From Molanna angustata (taxonomy: Eukaryota > Arthropoda > Insecta > Trichoptera > Molannidae): 64,000 nucleotides of DNA. The stretch lies in the NCBI GenBank assembly GCA_963576475.1, contig OY754969.1, forward strand, positions 30,430,226 to 30,494,225, read 5' to 3'. The notes below the pieces were generated by a model that saw nothing but the letters and a program-made list of their open reading frames with translations, was not told the origin of the DNA and did no database searches. Numbering within the stretch: position 1 is the stretch's first letter; every line of letters begins with the position of its first letter. The position numbers and the translations under genes were made by a program. Positions 1 to 12,212 of this stretch are shown here, one piece after another.

Positions 1-2612
1 TGATTTATATAGCGCCGTTTTCGTGAATATCTCACCTCAAGGGCGCTGAAAATTGATTAAGATGTATCATTATGGCTTTGGTAAGATTTGCGAAAAAGGT
101 GTGTTTTGAAATTTTTTCTGAAGGTAGATATATTTTCAGTTTGTCTGAGGGTATTTGGGAGCTTACTCCATGTATTTGGTCCTGCCACAGCAAACGCACG
201 ATCGCCGAAATTAGTGGTATGCACCCTGTTTATTTCAAATAATTTTCCAACCATGGATGAAGATGCAGAACGAAGTGATGATTGTCTGTCGTTAATTGAA
301 AGAGGAATGCAAAGTTCGGAGAGGTAAGTAGGAGCCATACCATGAAGTGCTTTGAAGATCATGCGAGACAGAGTTTATATTCAATCCTTTCACGAACTTT
401 AAGCCAATGGAGATTGCGGAGATGGTGAGAGATGTGAGAAAACCTGGAGGCTCCGGTGATGAGCCTGGCTGCAGTATTGAAAACTGACTGAATTTTATTA
501 ATTTCTTTTTTGGGTATATTCGCATATATACTATATATATACCGTTACAGTAATCCAAACGGGAGACAACAAAGGCGCTTACCAAAGATTTCATGGCTTC
601 AGATGGGATACTCCTTCGGATTGACTTTAAACGTCTTAATTCAAAGAAAGCAGAAGATGAAACTGTGTTTATTTGGTTTGTAAAGCTTATAATAGAATCT
701 ATATTGACTCCGAGAAGTTTGACACAGGATTTGGGAATAATATCTGAGTCTTCGAAGGTTAGTGGTGAGGTGTCTATTGAATGATGACATTTTCGCGTTG
801 CTGTCCAAAGTAGTTCTGTTTTATTTGGGTTAAGCTTAAGTTTGTTTGCTGACATCCAAATATCGATATCTTCGATACATTTACGAATTACGGTTTTAAG
901 ATGGTGAGCATTTTCTGGTGTGCAATAAAAGTAAAGTTGCCAATCGTCCGCATAACAGTGTGCTAATAGTCCATGGGAGTCAATGATTGAAAATATGTCT
1001 TTTGTGTATAAAATAAAGAGTAACGGGCCTAACACAGAACCCTGGTAAACACCGAATTTTATAAGAGCGGGAGATGATTTTAGATTATTGAATTTGATCG
1101 TTTGGTGCCGTCCTGTGAGGTAAGATTGAAACCATTTATGTGTGTTTTCTCGAATACCGTAAGTTGATTTGAGTCTTTCAGTAAGAATAGTGTGATCAAT
1201 CGTATCAAAAGCAGCACTCATGTCGAGGAATGCTATTAGAACATGGTTTCCGGTTTCGGTAGCTAGAATCGTGTCAGATAGTATTCGAAGGAGTCCAGTC
1301 TCAGTTGAGTGATATTTTCTATATGCTGATTGAAATTTGGTAAAAATCCCGTTTGTCTCTATGAAATTATTTAATCTTGCACTTATAATTTTCTCCAGTA
1401 TTTTAGCGATAAACGGTAAGTTGGATATGGGTCTGTAGTTGTTTAAGTCATCGGGGTCAAGATTTGGCTTTTTTAGTAGCGGTGTTACTATTGCTTCTTT
1501 GAGACTTATCGGCACTTCACCAGAGCACAATGATAAATTAAATAATTTACAGAGATAGGGTGCTATTAAAACAATACATTTTTTAAGGAGCCATGTTGGA
1601 ATGGGATCTAAGGTACAGTTTTTGTTGGGTGAGTTATTGATGAGTGTGATAATTTCTTTTTCATTTGTTTCGGTAAAGTAATCTAGATAACTATTGCTTA
1701 AGTTGGTTGAATAAGAAGGAGAAGATGACTTAGCTGTGGTAGAGCGAATTTTTATAATCTTGTTTTGCATAAAATCGGAGATGGCATCTGGAGAGATATC
1801 TGCAGTAGTGGGGAGTATATTTGTGGTTCCTAAGACTGTATTGATTGATTTCCACATTTGTCTCGGGTTATCACGTTCTTGTTGGATTTTATCTGTCCAA
1901 TAACCATTCTTCTTAACCGTAAATGTTTTCTTGTAGTCTGTTTGTGCTGCAATCCAATCTGTACGTTGCAAAGTTGAATGCTGGTGTTTATATGCTCTTT
2001 CTATTTTGCGCATTTTTTTTCTTCTTTTCCCTGCACTCTTCGTCGAACCAGTTGTCAGAAATTAGGTTTTGACGTCGTTTTGTTTTTTCCGGTGCATGTT
2101 TTCCAATAAGATTTCGTAACGTTGTGTTGTAGGTATCAACTAATTCATTGAGAGTTTGATTTTGATTATTATTAAGGTTACAGAGAGGAGATTGACGTAT
2201 ATCAGATAGAAAATATTCAATGTTAAAGTTTCTCCATGATCTTGAAGTAGTTGTTATGTATTTTGGCGGGAGTTGACAGAAATTAAGGGTAGTATAAATG
2301 AGTCTATGATCAGATAAGCCTATATCAATTACACGCGGAAAGATTTCTTCATTATTTGTTCTAGATATGAAGACATCCAGTATTCCTCCACGTGGGTCGG
2401 GGTTTTCACTGACTGAAGGAGTCTAAATGAGTTGATAATGTCTGTAAATCGTTTGCTAGTTGGATTTTCACACTGTTCTAAGTGGATGTTGAAGTCACCG
2501 GTGATGTATAGATTTGGAATTAAAGAAGTTTTTTCTAAAAGTATTGAAAATTCGTCAAAAAATGTTCCCGTTACATGGATTGATCCCGGTCTATAGATTG
2601 TGATAATGGTGA
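1..2612 (-). mobile_element. L2/CR1-like LINE, endonuclease plus reverse transcriptase, broken
   Basis: This is a non-LTR retrotransposon read right to left. The end of an apurinic-type endonuclease (a GDFNIH-like segment near 2500, an SDH motif near 2310) leads into a reverse transcriptase (about 2013-545) with NYRPIS, AFLDMSAAFDTIDH, QGSVLGPLLF and YADD motifs. The C-terminal tail (362-57) has GDRAFAVAGP, typical of L2/CR1 elements. The reading frame shifts between about 550 and 360, and stops separate the endonuclease part, so the copy is inactive. The 3' end near position 1 contains a short GGCGCT/AGCGCC inverted pair that recurs in related copies near 38340. The 5' end is truncated at about 2612, where a Helentron-like repeat begins. 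The clade call rests on the motifs and the tail domain. Confidence 0.88.
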
Positions 2613-2616
2613 ACCT

Positions 2617-2752
2617 ACATGTTTATATAGAAAACAAAATATCCTAAAATATTTATTAATTTATGTTTAAGTGTTTATAGTTGTGTACGTATTCTTGAAT
2701 TATACATGATATCGCCATCGACAGTTGGATCTCATGTGTTAGATGCAACTAG
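2617..2752 (+). mobile_element. Helentron-like element, 3' end fragment
   Basis: This is the 3' portion of a family found six times in the window. It ends GCAACTAG followed by T, preceded by the subterminal motif CGACAGTTGGA. It abuts the truncated 5' end of the neighbouring LINE. Confidence 0.6.
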
Positions 2753-3111
2753 TCTCATATAGAGGCTCATAGGTATGGATGAACTCTTAATTCGAAGGAA
2801 GAGAATATAGAATCAATCCAACTAACCGAATAAATGTGGTTGTATTTAAAAACCAGTCAAATATCAATTTCTTCTTATACACCCTTCTACACATCCACTT
2901 CCTTTTCTATTTCTTATTCAAATCACCCCACCAAATAATCACACGACATACTTTTGTAACAAATAAAGTTACATGGTTACATTGTCTATCACATGTAAAT
3001 AGACGCTAGGTATAGTTATTTATCATTTTAAAGATTATGACTGGTAGAACAGAAGATTTCGATATTAACGAGATCTTACATACAATTGACTTAATTTTAA
3101 TAATTATTTTA

Positions 3112-4025
3112 TTAGTTGCATGTAGCACATGAGATCCAAATGTCGATAGCGATAGTATGTAAAGTTGAAGAATAAGTACCAAACTATATACCCATAAATC
3201 CAAATTATTGAATATTTTAAGATACACGTACCTATTTTGTTTTCTATACAACACATGTAGGTATTTATATCAAGATAATAAATAGTATGGAGGTAAGTCC
3301 ATTTTTCCTACCCAGATTATGAAAACAGCATGATGGTTTGTATGTATGTTTAGAGCTTAAGTATCAAACTATTAAGTCTTCTTAGATATTGTGTATAGGC
3401 GACTGCCATACAAATTGTATGAGGCGATATCGTCGCTTAATTCAACTTTTACAAAAATTGTTAAAAAAATTGAGATGTAGGTACTACTAGAGAAAATTAA
3501 ATTATCTAATTGGGGTGTTTCGGCTTTTTTCGATATTATTAAAAACTTTAGAAATATAGGCAGTTAAACACATAAATTTACCCAAAAATTGGTTTTTCTT
3601 AATAAAAAATGTTTGAGAAACTCTGGAACTTTTTTGAAAACACAGACAGACACAGACACACTAAATATTCTACACCGAATTCTGATTAAATCCGTATGTA
3701 TAACATATATGCTGCGAAACCTCTAAGTTGGTGTTTTTTGACTTCAAAGTTGAAAAAACCGTGAAAAATATAGACCATGCAAACATTATGTATGTCATAT
3801 TCTTAATCGTTTCAGAGTACGAAAACGTCTATAACCAACGGGAGACTGTGGATAAAAGGATTTTATCCGCGCGGTGTGTCATAAAGAGTCCCGTATAAAT
3901 GCAGTTAACGTTTTGACATTTCTCATATACTAAAATTCGGACGTATAAATTTAGATGAATCAGAATAGGACACATTGTCGATAGGTTATGAGAATAAAAT
4001 TTTCTTGAACAAATCGACAGTTGGA
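3112..4025 (-). mobile_element. Non-autonomous Helentron-like element (HINE/DINE-1 type)
   Basis: This is a nearly full-length, non-coding copy in reverse orientation. Its 3' end (3112) reads CTAA followed by T. The sequence near 4025 reads TTCCAACTGTCGAT on the element strand, and the same motif lies inverted just inside the 3' end. Asymmetric subterminal inverted repeats with a CTAG-type terminus are described for Helentron-associated elements. It aligns by eye along most of its length with 44123-45138, apart from a divergent stretch near 3790-3960. The open frame inside it has no protein-like features. Confidence 0.6.
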
Positions 4026-4129
4026 ATATTCCCTGTTATAATATTACAATGGTAACAACTTACTTTTTGTTATGACGATAAATAAAACGGATAATGATTT
4101 TTATATCACTGTATTTCAAATGGTAGGTA

Positions 4130-4375
4130 GTAATCGTTGACCTTTACTGCTCAGTTGGTTAAGTATCTGACTGCTGATCCAAAGGTTCCGGGTTCGATTC
4201 CCGGTGGAGACACAGTTTTTGATTGTGTTTTCGTACTGGAATCTGTAAGACGATTAATATCCTAAGTCTCCAGAATGTGGCAACATGCTATTGGGTACGT
4301 GTTAAATTAATATTTGACATATTACCTACCTGTTAGTAGCCCGAGAAGTAATATAAAATAAAAAATATATTAATA
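4130..4375 (+). mobile_element. tRNA-derived SINE, family A
   Basis: A tRNA-like head carries an A-box-like segment (about 4149-4164) and a B box GGTTCGATTCCCGG (about 4189-4203). A unique body follows, ending near CCCGAGAAGTAATA and an A-rich tail. Related copies lie at 19885 and 26135. The mature-tRNA fold is degenerate and the body continues past the tRNA, so this is a SINE and not a tRNA gene. Confidence 0.7.
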
Positions 4376-4379
4376 TTAT

Positions 4380-6520
4380 TAAAAATGTTATTTTAAGAAA
4401 TACTCAACTAAACAACAGTAGAATATAATAATTTAATCAACATCTATACGAATTTACTTGTAAAATTTAATGAACAGTCACAATTACAATATACATTAAA
4501 TAATACAATTAATTACCCACATACAGACCTGAACAGTGAACATGTCATGTATCACAAATTTTACAAAACTAATAAACATACATGAATGAAGGTGAATCTG
4601 AATCAGAAGGATCTAGGAAAGGATTAAAAGGGAAGATTATTGAAAATAACTTCAATTTAAAACAGATGGTATAGAGGTTGAAGCTCAATTTCGGGTGGCA
4701 TGTCTATCTCTCATGTCTACCCGTAAATTTACTCACCATTCGGGGGGTCATTGAGAACCCTGAAACCCTGTTTACTTGTAGACGCTCGGCAAAATCGCTG
4801 GTCGTCTTCTTCCGTGGGTAGACTAACATTTTTATTTCATCCTATTACGAGGACTCGTATTTCATCATCATGGATCAACATTGATTATTGAACCACGCAA
4901 TTACTTACATTATTTTAGATGTAATAATGCTACGCAGTCATGCCGCTTGATCTCACAAATGTCGCACAATTTTTGATATCTCGGTATACCGACATTGCAT
5001 AACCTAACCACGAGTAAGAGAAAAGGAACGTTTCTTCATATTTTTCTGTAATACCAACTAAAGACTGACTGACAATCAATGAACAATAAAATTAGTTGTA
5101 TCTAACACTAGAACGAAACGCAAAAAGCTACAATGTGATTAGGTACTTAAATATTTCATAGTAAATAATATTTACCTCCTATTCATTTATTACGAACCGT
5201 AAGTAAGATACATAATAAAAAACTCTGTTGGGGGTAATTTTTCTCTGTCGTGCTGTTCCATTACACTTCGTTAAAACAACATTAGGTACCTATTGAATAC
5301 CACAACAAACATAAACATCATATTGACTGCTGGATAAGCATTTTTATTGTAATTCGCACCAATTTCATGATGTTATACCAACTTGAGGGGTGTTTTTTGA
5401 GTAGATATTATTGTTTCATAAGCACTAAGACATTTTTTTTAATTTTCTTATTTTCAACAAAAATTCGACTTTGCTGTGAGGCAAAGGCACCGACTTAAAA
5501 TATAGTCCTTCCACTTTTTTCTATAACTATCATGATTTAATGAATACAACAAAACCTTCCCAGACACACACATCTTCTCCAAATCATACGCAGCATTCAA
5601 ACATGAAATAAGACACATTCAAAAATCATCACCACAACACGCGATGACATAATACACACACACACATACACCACTTGTACTATTGAATTATGGCTTCTTA
5701 ATTTTAATTTCAATTTTTAAGTATTCTTATGTTTATGTATACTTATTAGTTACTATCGCACCTTAATGTTTTTTTATAATCAATATCTTAACCATTTCAT
5801 TTCCTTAATGTTATTTTTTTAATTACTTGTTTTGTCATTTATGGCCTTTTATTTTTATTGTGTTACTTTGCAAACTTTCACTTACATACATTGTAAATAC
5901 TGTAAAGTTGCAGATAAACGATGACACTATTAGTTATACACACATTTATATTCTGTAACTGCTTGTATCCCTTAATGAATAAATAAATAAATCATTTTCA
6001 TGTGACCCGTAAGTGCCAGATAATCGAAAATACAACAGGAGAAATATCATCTCACTAGTTCATCAATGAGACTCATTAGCTCTTCTGAATTCGGCTTTTT
6101 AGGTGAGTCAAAACTGGTTATTGGGGGTACACGCACGTGTCACTTTTTTAAAGGTATTACACACCCGCATACACCTGTTGCTGTTTACCCCCCTTTGTAT
6201 GATATGTTGTGATCGTATGAATGAATCAAATCGTAGGAGGTATGTTGACAACATTTGAATCACTAGGCATTGATGACCTGAGCAATGACCAATTCCAATC
6301 AAAATCTTCCATTGCAGAACGTGAATAATGATGCAGAACTGTAATGGATACACTGGTTTACCAACCACAAAATACCTTACTTTGATATACCAGTAGGTAG
6401 ATACATACAGTATAACTCCGTTAGTAGTTTTGCTGTTAGCAGTTTCTCGAAAATATCTTATGATATTAAGAATATTACTAGCTATCTTTATTTTATACAT
6501 TTCAAGATCTATAGCGTCTC
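4380..6520. other. AT-rich stretch without recognised gene
   Basis: No coding sequence is supportable. A GC-richer block at about 4640-5000 has one segment (GATTATTGAACCACGCAATT) resembling a segment near 40105, so it is probably an old shared repeat. A short CA run lies near 5650, and a (TAAA)n run near 5980 looks like a retroposon tail. Confidence 0.5.
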
Positions 6521-6524
6521 TGTC

Positions 6525-6800
6525 CACTACTGGCCATAGGCCTCTTTCATATCACTCCAGGCTTCTCTGTCCTGGGTCTTCTGTATCCAGTCACCAGCAA
6601 CCCTCTTTATATCATTGGACCATCACGTAGATGGTCTTCCTATACTTCTATTGTCCTCACGTGATCTCCATTGCAAAATTATCATTGTCCATATTTGGTC
6701 CTTTAGTCTAGCGATAAGTACCACGGTCCCGCCCATGACCACTTTTGGGCGTCAGTTAATCCTGATCTTCTTCGAATTTCTTAATTTCTTTTATTTAATT
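6525..6800 (-). mobile_element. RTE-type LINE 3' fragment
   Basis: Read on the minus strand, it resembles the C-terminal and 3' region of insect RTE LINEs: a basic, W-rich segment ending beside the often repeated CCACTACTGGCCATAGGCCTC motif. It is 5' truncated and full of stops, and is probably one of several dead copies in this part of the window. Confidence 0.55.
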
Positions 6801-7069
6801 TTCGCTAATCAATTGTTTTCTAACGGTCGCTTCCGTTGGTGTAAGTGTTTTTTTTCTTAACTGGGAGCACACATTGGTCATACATTTTGCGTTTTAGATT
6901 TTGCTGATGTTGCTGGTGAAAAATTCTTTAAGATAACCATAGGCAGTCCCATCCAAACCAGATTCTTTCTAATATACCTATCAAATAAAAATAATCAATA
7001 GTAAGTATTTTAACAATTACCATACCTTAATGATTTTAACTTAATTTCTCCTTATTTGTTTGGTATCTG

Positions 7070-7300
7070 ACTGCCTTCGAAATATGGTGCTACAAGCGCA
7101 TGGTTCAGCATTCATTGATCAGCTCACATTGCAAGCGACGTGGTACTGAGCAGAATCGGAGAAACATGGCAACTCCTAAAAAAGGTTATCCAACAACGAT
7201 CCAAATGGCCATAACATCGAATGACGGAAGGCAAAAACCACAAAGGTTGTTTTATAGACGATTATTTATATGGACCAGGTGATCAGCGATCAGAAAAAAA
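7070..7300 (+). mobile_element. RTE LINE fragment, + strand
   Basis: The segment at 7087-7150 resembles, at the DNA level, the AFEMWCYRRM region of the RTE copy at 22200-22280. It continues with a decayed version of the region around 22380-22445. Stops and shifts interrupt it. Confidence 0.5.
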
Positions 7301-7387
7301 CGAGGAATCGTATAACAATTATGAGGCCCTGAGCATCTTAACCAATTTTACTTAGGTTGAGATGAGGTGGACATGTACAAAAAAATT

Positions 7388-7512
7388 TTTTAGCTTAATT
7401 TTCATTCCCTAAACTAAGCATAGATGAACGAAATAAATCGTTCGTGGCAGGATTTGAAATCGCGACCACTGGATTACTGCCGCAGGGCACTAACCGCTCT
7501 GCCACCACCCAT
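7388..7512 (-). mobile_element. tRNA-derived SINE, family B
   Basis: Reverse orientation. The tRNA-like head (about 7512-7440) has an A box in GGTGGCAGAGCGG and a diverged B box. The body matches the copies at 29944, 51945, 54955 and 58097. Confidence 0.65.
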
Positions 7513-7539
7513 TTAAAACATCTTCTTCTTCTTTAAGTG

Positions 7540-9078
7540 CCATGTTGGGTCCCCCCAACTTCGGCGATCACTCCGGCGAATGTCTCCCTGTCCTGGGCTA
7601 CTCGGAACAGCTCCTCCACACTCCGGATGCCGGTCAATTCTCTCACATTGCGCAGCCAGGACATCTGTTTTCTGCCGGGTCCTCGGCGTCCCTAAATCTT
7701 GCCCTCCAAGATGAGCTGGAGAAGGCGATATTGATCTCCACGCAGCACATGACCCAGGTACGAGATTTTTCGGACCTTGATGGTAGACAACAACTCCCTA
7801 TTTGCTCTAGCTGGCCTCAGGACTTCTGTATTTGTTACCATATCTGTCCAGGGAATTCTGAGCATTTGTCGATGGAGCCACATTTCAAATGCTTCCAGTC
7901 TGTTCATCATACTGACTTTCAAGGTCCACGTCTCGCATCCATATAATAAAACAGACCACACATAGCATCTTAACATTCTTTGTCGGAGTTTCAGGTTTAT
8001 GTTGTCGTTACAGAAGAGTGTTTTCGTTTTATTAAATGCAGCTCTTGCTGTCTCAATTCTGCATTTAACCTCCACATCCGGGTCAAGGGTTTGCGTGAGC
8101 ATGCTGCCGAGGTATTTAAACTTCTCCACTCTTTCGACGCTGCGGCCGTTCAAATGCAGTGTAATCCAGCCGCCCGAAAGTCATCCATTTGGTTTTACTG
8201 ATATTAATTGTTAGTCCCAATCTTTTACCGGATTCGTCAACAAGGTCAAGGAGGTCTTGAAGATCATCAACACTGTCAGCTAGTAGTACAGTATCGTCTG
8301 CATATCTAATGTTGTTGATTAGGACTCCATTTATCTTGAGACCTTTCTCGGTGTTACTGAGGGCTGTTTTAAAGACATAGTCGATTAAACAATAACGGGG
8401 ACAGAATACAACCCTGTCTTACTCCTCGTTGAATGGTGATTGCATTTTATTTCTCACTCCCATGTCTTATTTCGGCTTTTTGAAACCAATAGAGGTTCTT
8501 GATAAAATTTAGGTCTTTGGAATCAGTGTTACAATCGGCAAGCATTTGTATCAAATCAGCATGTTTCACCCTATGAAATGCTTTTTCGTAGTCAATAAAG
8601 CAGGCAAATATTTCCTTTCTTTGGTCCCGGCATTTTCGCAAAAGTACGTTAACAGCCATTAGTGCTTCACATGTTCCAAACGCACTTCTGAAACCAAATT
8701 GAGTGTTATCTAGGTCTTTCTCACATTTGACACGTATCCTAGCATGTATTATTTTCAGAAATAGTTTAAGAACATGACTCATCAGGCTAATAAGTCTGTA
8801 GTCACTGCATTTCTTAGGGTGCTGCTTTTTAGATAACGTCACAAAGGTGGATTTGAGCCAGTCTTGGGGTATATTCCCTGTGTCATAAATAGAGTTAAAA
8901 AGACTCAGCAGGTAGTCAATATTGTCATCGTCAATAAGTTTCAGAACTTCTACGGGGATATCATCCGGGCCGCTTGCTTTTCGATTTTCTGAAGTCTGTA
9001 TTGCGTGAAGAACTTCTGATTTTATGATTGGTGGTCCGTAGAGATCAGCAGGAACACTAGTATCAGCAGGCCAAGTCA
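7540..9078 (-). mobile_element. RTE LINE, reverse transcriptase region, broken
   Basis: Minus-strand frames cover a reverse transcriptase start (about 9060-8450: KASGPDDIPVEVLK, FIDYEKAFHRV) and its C-terminal part (8153-7692: FKYLGSMLTQ, LLYGCETWTL, EAFEMWLHRQMLRI). The part with the YADD box lies between them, near 8290, in a decayed frame (the YTVL-like stretch at 8300-8280). The 3' end is GAA-rich near 7535. The 5' continuation is displaced to about 9958-10170 by an insertion. Several frameshifts make it inactive. Confidence 0.82.
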
Positions 9079-9957
9079 GTAAAAAAGTCGAGATCCGACA
9101 ACGTATCGCCGCTCTTCTCACCATGTTTACGCCCGGGACGACAATTCGTAGTCACTAAGCACTGTCGAGTTCGTAAATGCACTTATTAGTATTTGTCGCC
9201 GTTGGGCTGGCTTACGGTACATTTTTGAATTATCATTTGTGGCAATACACAATATTTCCCCAATATTTGAATAAATGTTAAATTTGTTTACATAAATTTG
9301 TTAAATAAATATAATATGGTCATATTTTTAAGCACGAAAGCAAGTTATAATACGATTAAATTAACTTCTTTTGTGTTTATTGAATGTTTTGAGAGTAATT
9401 TTAAAAATTATTTTTATTTATATTTCGATGAATTTATCAAGTGTGATGACAGCAGCGTGTTATTTTTTTACTAAAAATACTTATACTTAATACAAGAATA
9501 CTTTCTCAAAACCAAATTATTTCAAATCTATACCTACGGAAAACATTTACGGACGCATAGAATTATAATGTTAAAATCTAAGTACGGACGCATATTTCCA
9601 ATAAATATATAACCATATAAAACTTTTGTGACGCGGTAATTAGCAATAAATGAATTACGCGGAATATTTAAAGGGTTTGAAGAATCTCTTAAACGGCGTC
9701 GTTTAACCCGTTTATATAATTATTCTCAAAATAAATATGAAATTCGGCATTGTTCGCGTAAAAAATGACATTTAATTAAACATGGCGGCGTTAGATCCTT
9801 GTCTCTCGACTCGATGTCGACCCAATCTCGCCGTCAAATAAGTGGGCGAGAACGATTCGACGCGTTATCTGCTTAGTGACTACCAAAACTGTCAAAATAT
9901 CGACTAGTTGACAGTTAATCTCGACATTTGTCGGTCGAGATCTACTTACAGACTTAG
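9079..9957. mobile_element. Unidentified insertion splitting an RTE LINE
   Basis: About 880 bp separate two consecutive parts of one RTE protein: the linker before the RT domain lies at 9958-10170 and the RT start at about 9060. The outer parts are partly inverted repeats: GTAGTCACTAAGCA at about 9150 has its reverse complement near 9875, and CGAGATC and CGACA motifs lie near both ends. No coding sequence was recognised. It is probably a non-autonomous DNA transposon. Confidence 0.5.
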
Positions 9958-10170
9958 CCTGCAGGTCTATTGTCTTTGAATGTGTCATAAATATATTTTT
10001 CCCATGTTTGCAGAATATCTTTATCATCCAATACAAGTTTATTGGAATCGTCGATCAAACATGATGGAGTAGTTTTCCTTGTAGTGCCTGTCATTTCTTT
10101 AATTTTCTTGTGCATTTTAAATGTATTATAGTTCCGGTCGTACGCTTCTAGTTCCTCACACTGTGACTTT
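9958..10170 (-). mobile_element. RTE LINE linker fragment
   Basis: The minus-strand translation reads as the segment between endonuclease and reverse transcriptase in RTE elements (KMHKKIKEMTG, then a KDILQTWEKYIYDTF-like stretch). It is co-linear with the RTE piece ending at about 9060, so both probably come from one insertion. Confidence 0.6.
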
Positions 10171-10499
10171 AAAACATAAACAAATATAATAAAATATAAA
10201 CGCTACAAAAATATTCAAAAGAAAGCTTATCGAGGGATCACTGTATTTATCATTGAACATAAAGAAAAAAATAACCACATTCTGTAACAATGCTTAGTCA
10301 TCATTTTTTTAAATGTGTTTTATATTTATATTAATACTAAGAAATTCATTGTTGTAGGTTGCCAATAATTTATTCCTTATCCATCAGTTTATTTTTCTAT
10401 TTATGTATTTATTTTTTATTATTCTCTTTTTTTATTGATTTATGTATTTATTATTCATAAAGAATTCAGTTACATTAAATTAACATAATAGTATCCCCC
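10171..10499. other. AT-rich spacer
   Basis: Low-complexity TTTAT runs near 10390-10450. No gene is visible. Confidence 0.5.
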
Positions 10500-10514
10500 G
10501 TTATGTAGGCGAAT
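10500..10514. repeat. Target-site duplication of RTE insertion (left)
   Basis: GTTATGTAGGCGAAT is repeated exactly at 12198-12212 on the other side of the RTE LINE. Confidence 0.88.
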
Positions 10515-12197
10515 TCTTCTTCTTCAACGGAACTACTACCCAAATCAGGCCTTGGCCTCCTCCAACTTTCACCTCCAACCCTCTCTGTCCTCAGCCACCG
10601 TTCTCCATCCGGTCACTTGGAGAAGCTGTTTCGCATCTTTGGTTACTTCGTCTTCCCATCTTTGTCTTGGTCTTCCTATCCTCCTCCTTCCCCCCGGATG
10701 TCCCATCATCATCCTCTTGGGTACCCGTGAGTTTGTCATTCTTTGTACGTGTCCAGCCCATCTCAATCTCGAGAGCTTTATATGGGTTGAGATCATTCAT
10801 CGTTGCGCTGAATGCCCCATTCATCGCCGTCCCTTACGGGCCCACAGATACGACGAAGCACCTTCTGCTCGCATGTGTCCAGTGACTCAGCTGCTTTTAC
10901 TGTCATTGCCTTGCATCCATACGCCAGTACCGTTCTGACGATTGTCTTGTACAGCGTCAATTTTGTTTTCCTATGGACGTCACGAGATTTACACTGGCAG
11001 CAGGAAGAAATATGTCTTATTTGCAGCTAAGATTCTCTTTCTGATTTCCCTCTGGTTCTTGGTTACATTCTGTTATGGTTGAGCCGAGGTATGTGAATTG
11101 GTCCACTTTTTCAAAGGAGTAGATATCCTTGAACGTCACACAGGTCGCACTACCTCTTGCTCCACTTGGGTTTCTACTTTGTGTCATAAACTTGGTTTTA
11201 TCTTGGTTTATGCTTAGCCCCAATTCACGAGCGGTATTCTCCAGAGGTTTGAAGTCCTCCTTGATGGCTGTAATTGATCTCCCAATAATGTTGAGGTCAT
11301 CCGCATACCCGACTATTTGACAGCTCTTGAAACATATATTCGAGCTATTAATGTTTGTCGAACAACATGTTCTAGGATTACGTTGAAGAGAGTGGGAGCT
11401 AGCTCATCTCCCTGTTTCAACCCCTGTGACACTGTAAATTCTTCCGTCAGTTTTCCACTTGCCTTGACATCTTGAGTCAGACGTAGTGGATTTTACAAGT
11501 CTGACTAGTTTTCGGGGTATCTATAGAATTGGAGCAATATAGCATACAGACATTCCCTGTCTATGCTATCATATGCTTGCTTGAAATTTATAAACAGCTG
11601 GTGAATATCTAGGTATATCATCTCCCAGCATTTTGCCAGAATTTGTCTGACGATGAAAAGTTGGTTTGTTGTAGATCTGCAACACCGGAAACCTGCCTGA
11701 TACTGTACCCTTGAATTCTTTGCTATATATGGTTATGAACATTTTGTATGCTGTGCATAGAAGTGATATTCCTCTATGATTTTCGCACTTCAGTTAGTCA
11801 CTCTTTTTGTAGATTGGGCATATGACACTTATTCACCATTCCTCTGGGATGATTTCTAGGGTCCATATCTTTGTGATTAGCTTATGTAATAGATTTATCA
11901 ATAGCTCAATTCCATACTTCAGCAATTCCGAAGGCAAGTTGTCTTTTCCGGGTGATTTGTTAGTTTTGGGGTTCTTCGGTGCTGTACTCACTTCTAATAT
12001 TGGGTGGGTTTATCAATTATTCGTCGTTTGTTTCTATCGGGATAGTCGTGGGATGTGTTCTCAGATTGTCATTGTGGTTAAGAAGTTTGTAGAAGTAGTC
12101 TTTCTATACTGATTGTATGCGTTCCTTATCAGATACATTTGCTCCATTGAATCCTTACACAGTGTTGTGTCGGGTTTGAAGCCTCTCTTAAAGAAAT
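10515..12197 (-). mobile_element. 5'-truncated RTE LINE with 15-bp target duplication
   Basis: Minus-strand pieces include the C-terminal domain (10796-10569: LRWAGHVQRM, GRPRQRWEDEV), an upstream part (11223-11017: MGLSINQDKTKFM, FTYLGSTI) and decayed reverse transcriptase up to about 12190. The element is bounded by exact 15-bp direct repeats. Its 3' end (10515) is a GAA-rich tail on the element strand, as in other RTE copies here. Frameshifts and stops are numerous. Confidence 0.85.
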
Positions 12198-12212
12198 GTT
12201 ATGTAGGCGAAT
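12198..12212. repeat. Target-site duplication of RTE insertion (right)
   Basis: Exact copy of 10500-10514. Confidence 0.88.

Noticed and set aside
6108..6527. A 139-residue minus-strand frame
   Set aside because: No recognisable motif; its start overlaps the degraded LINE and no conservation argument is available.
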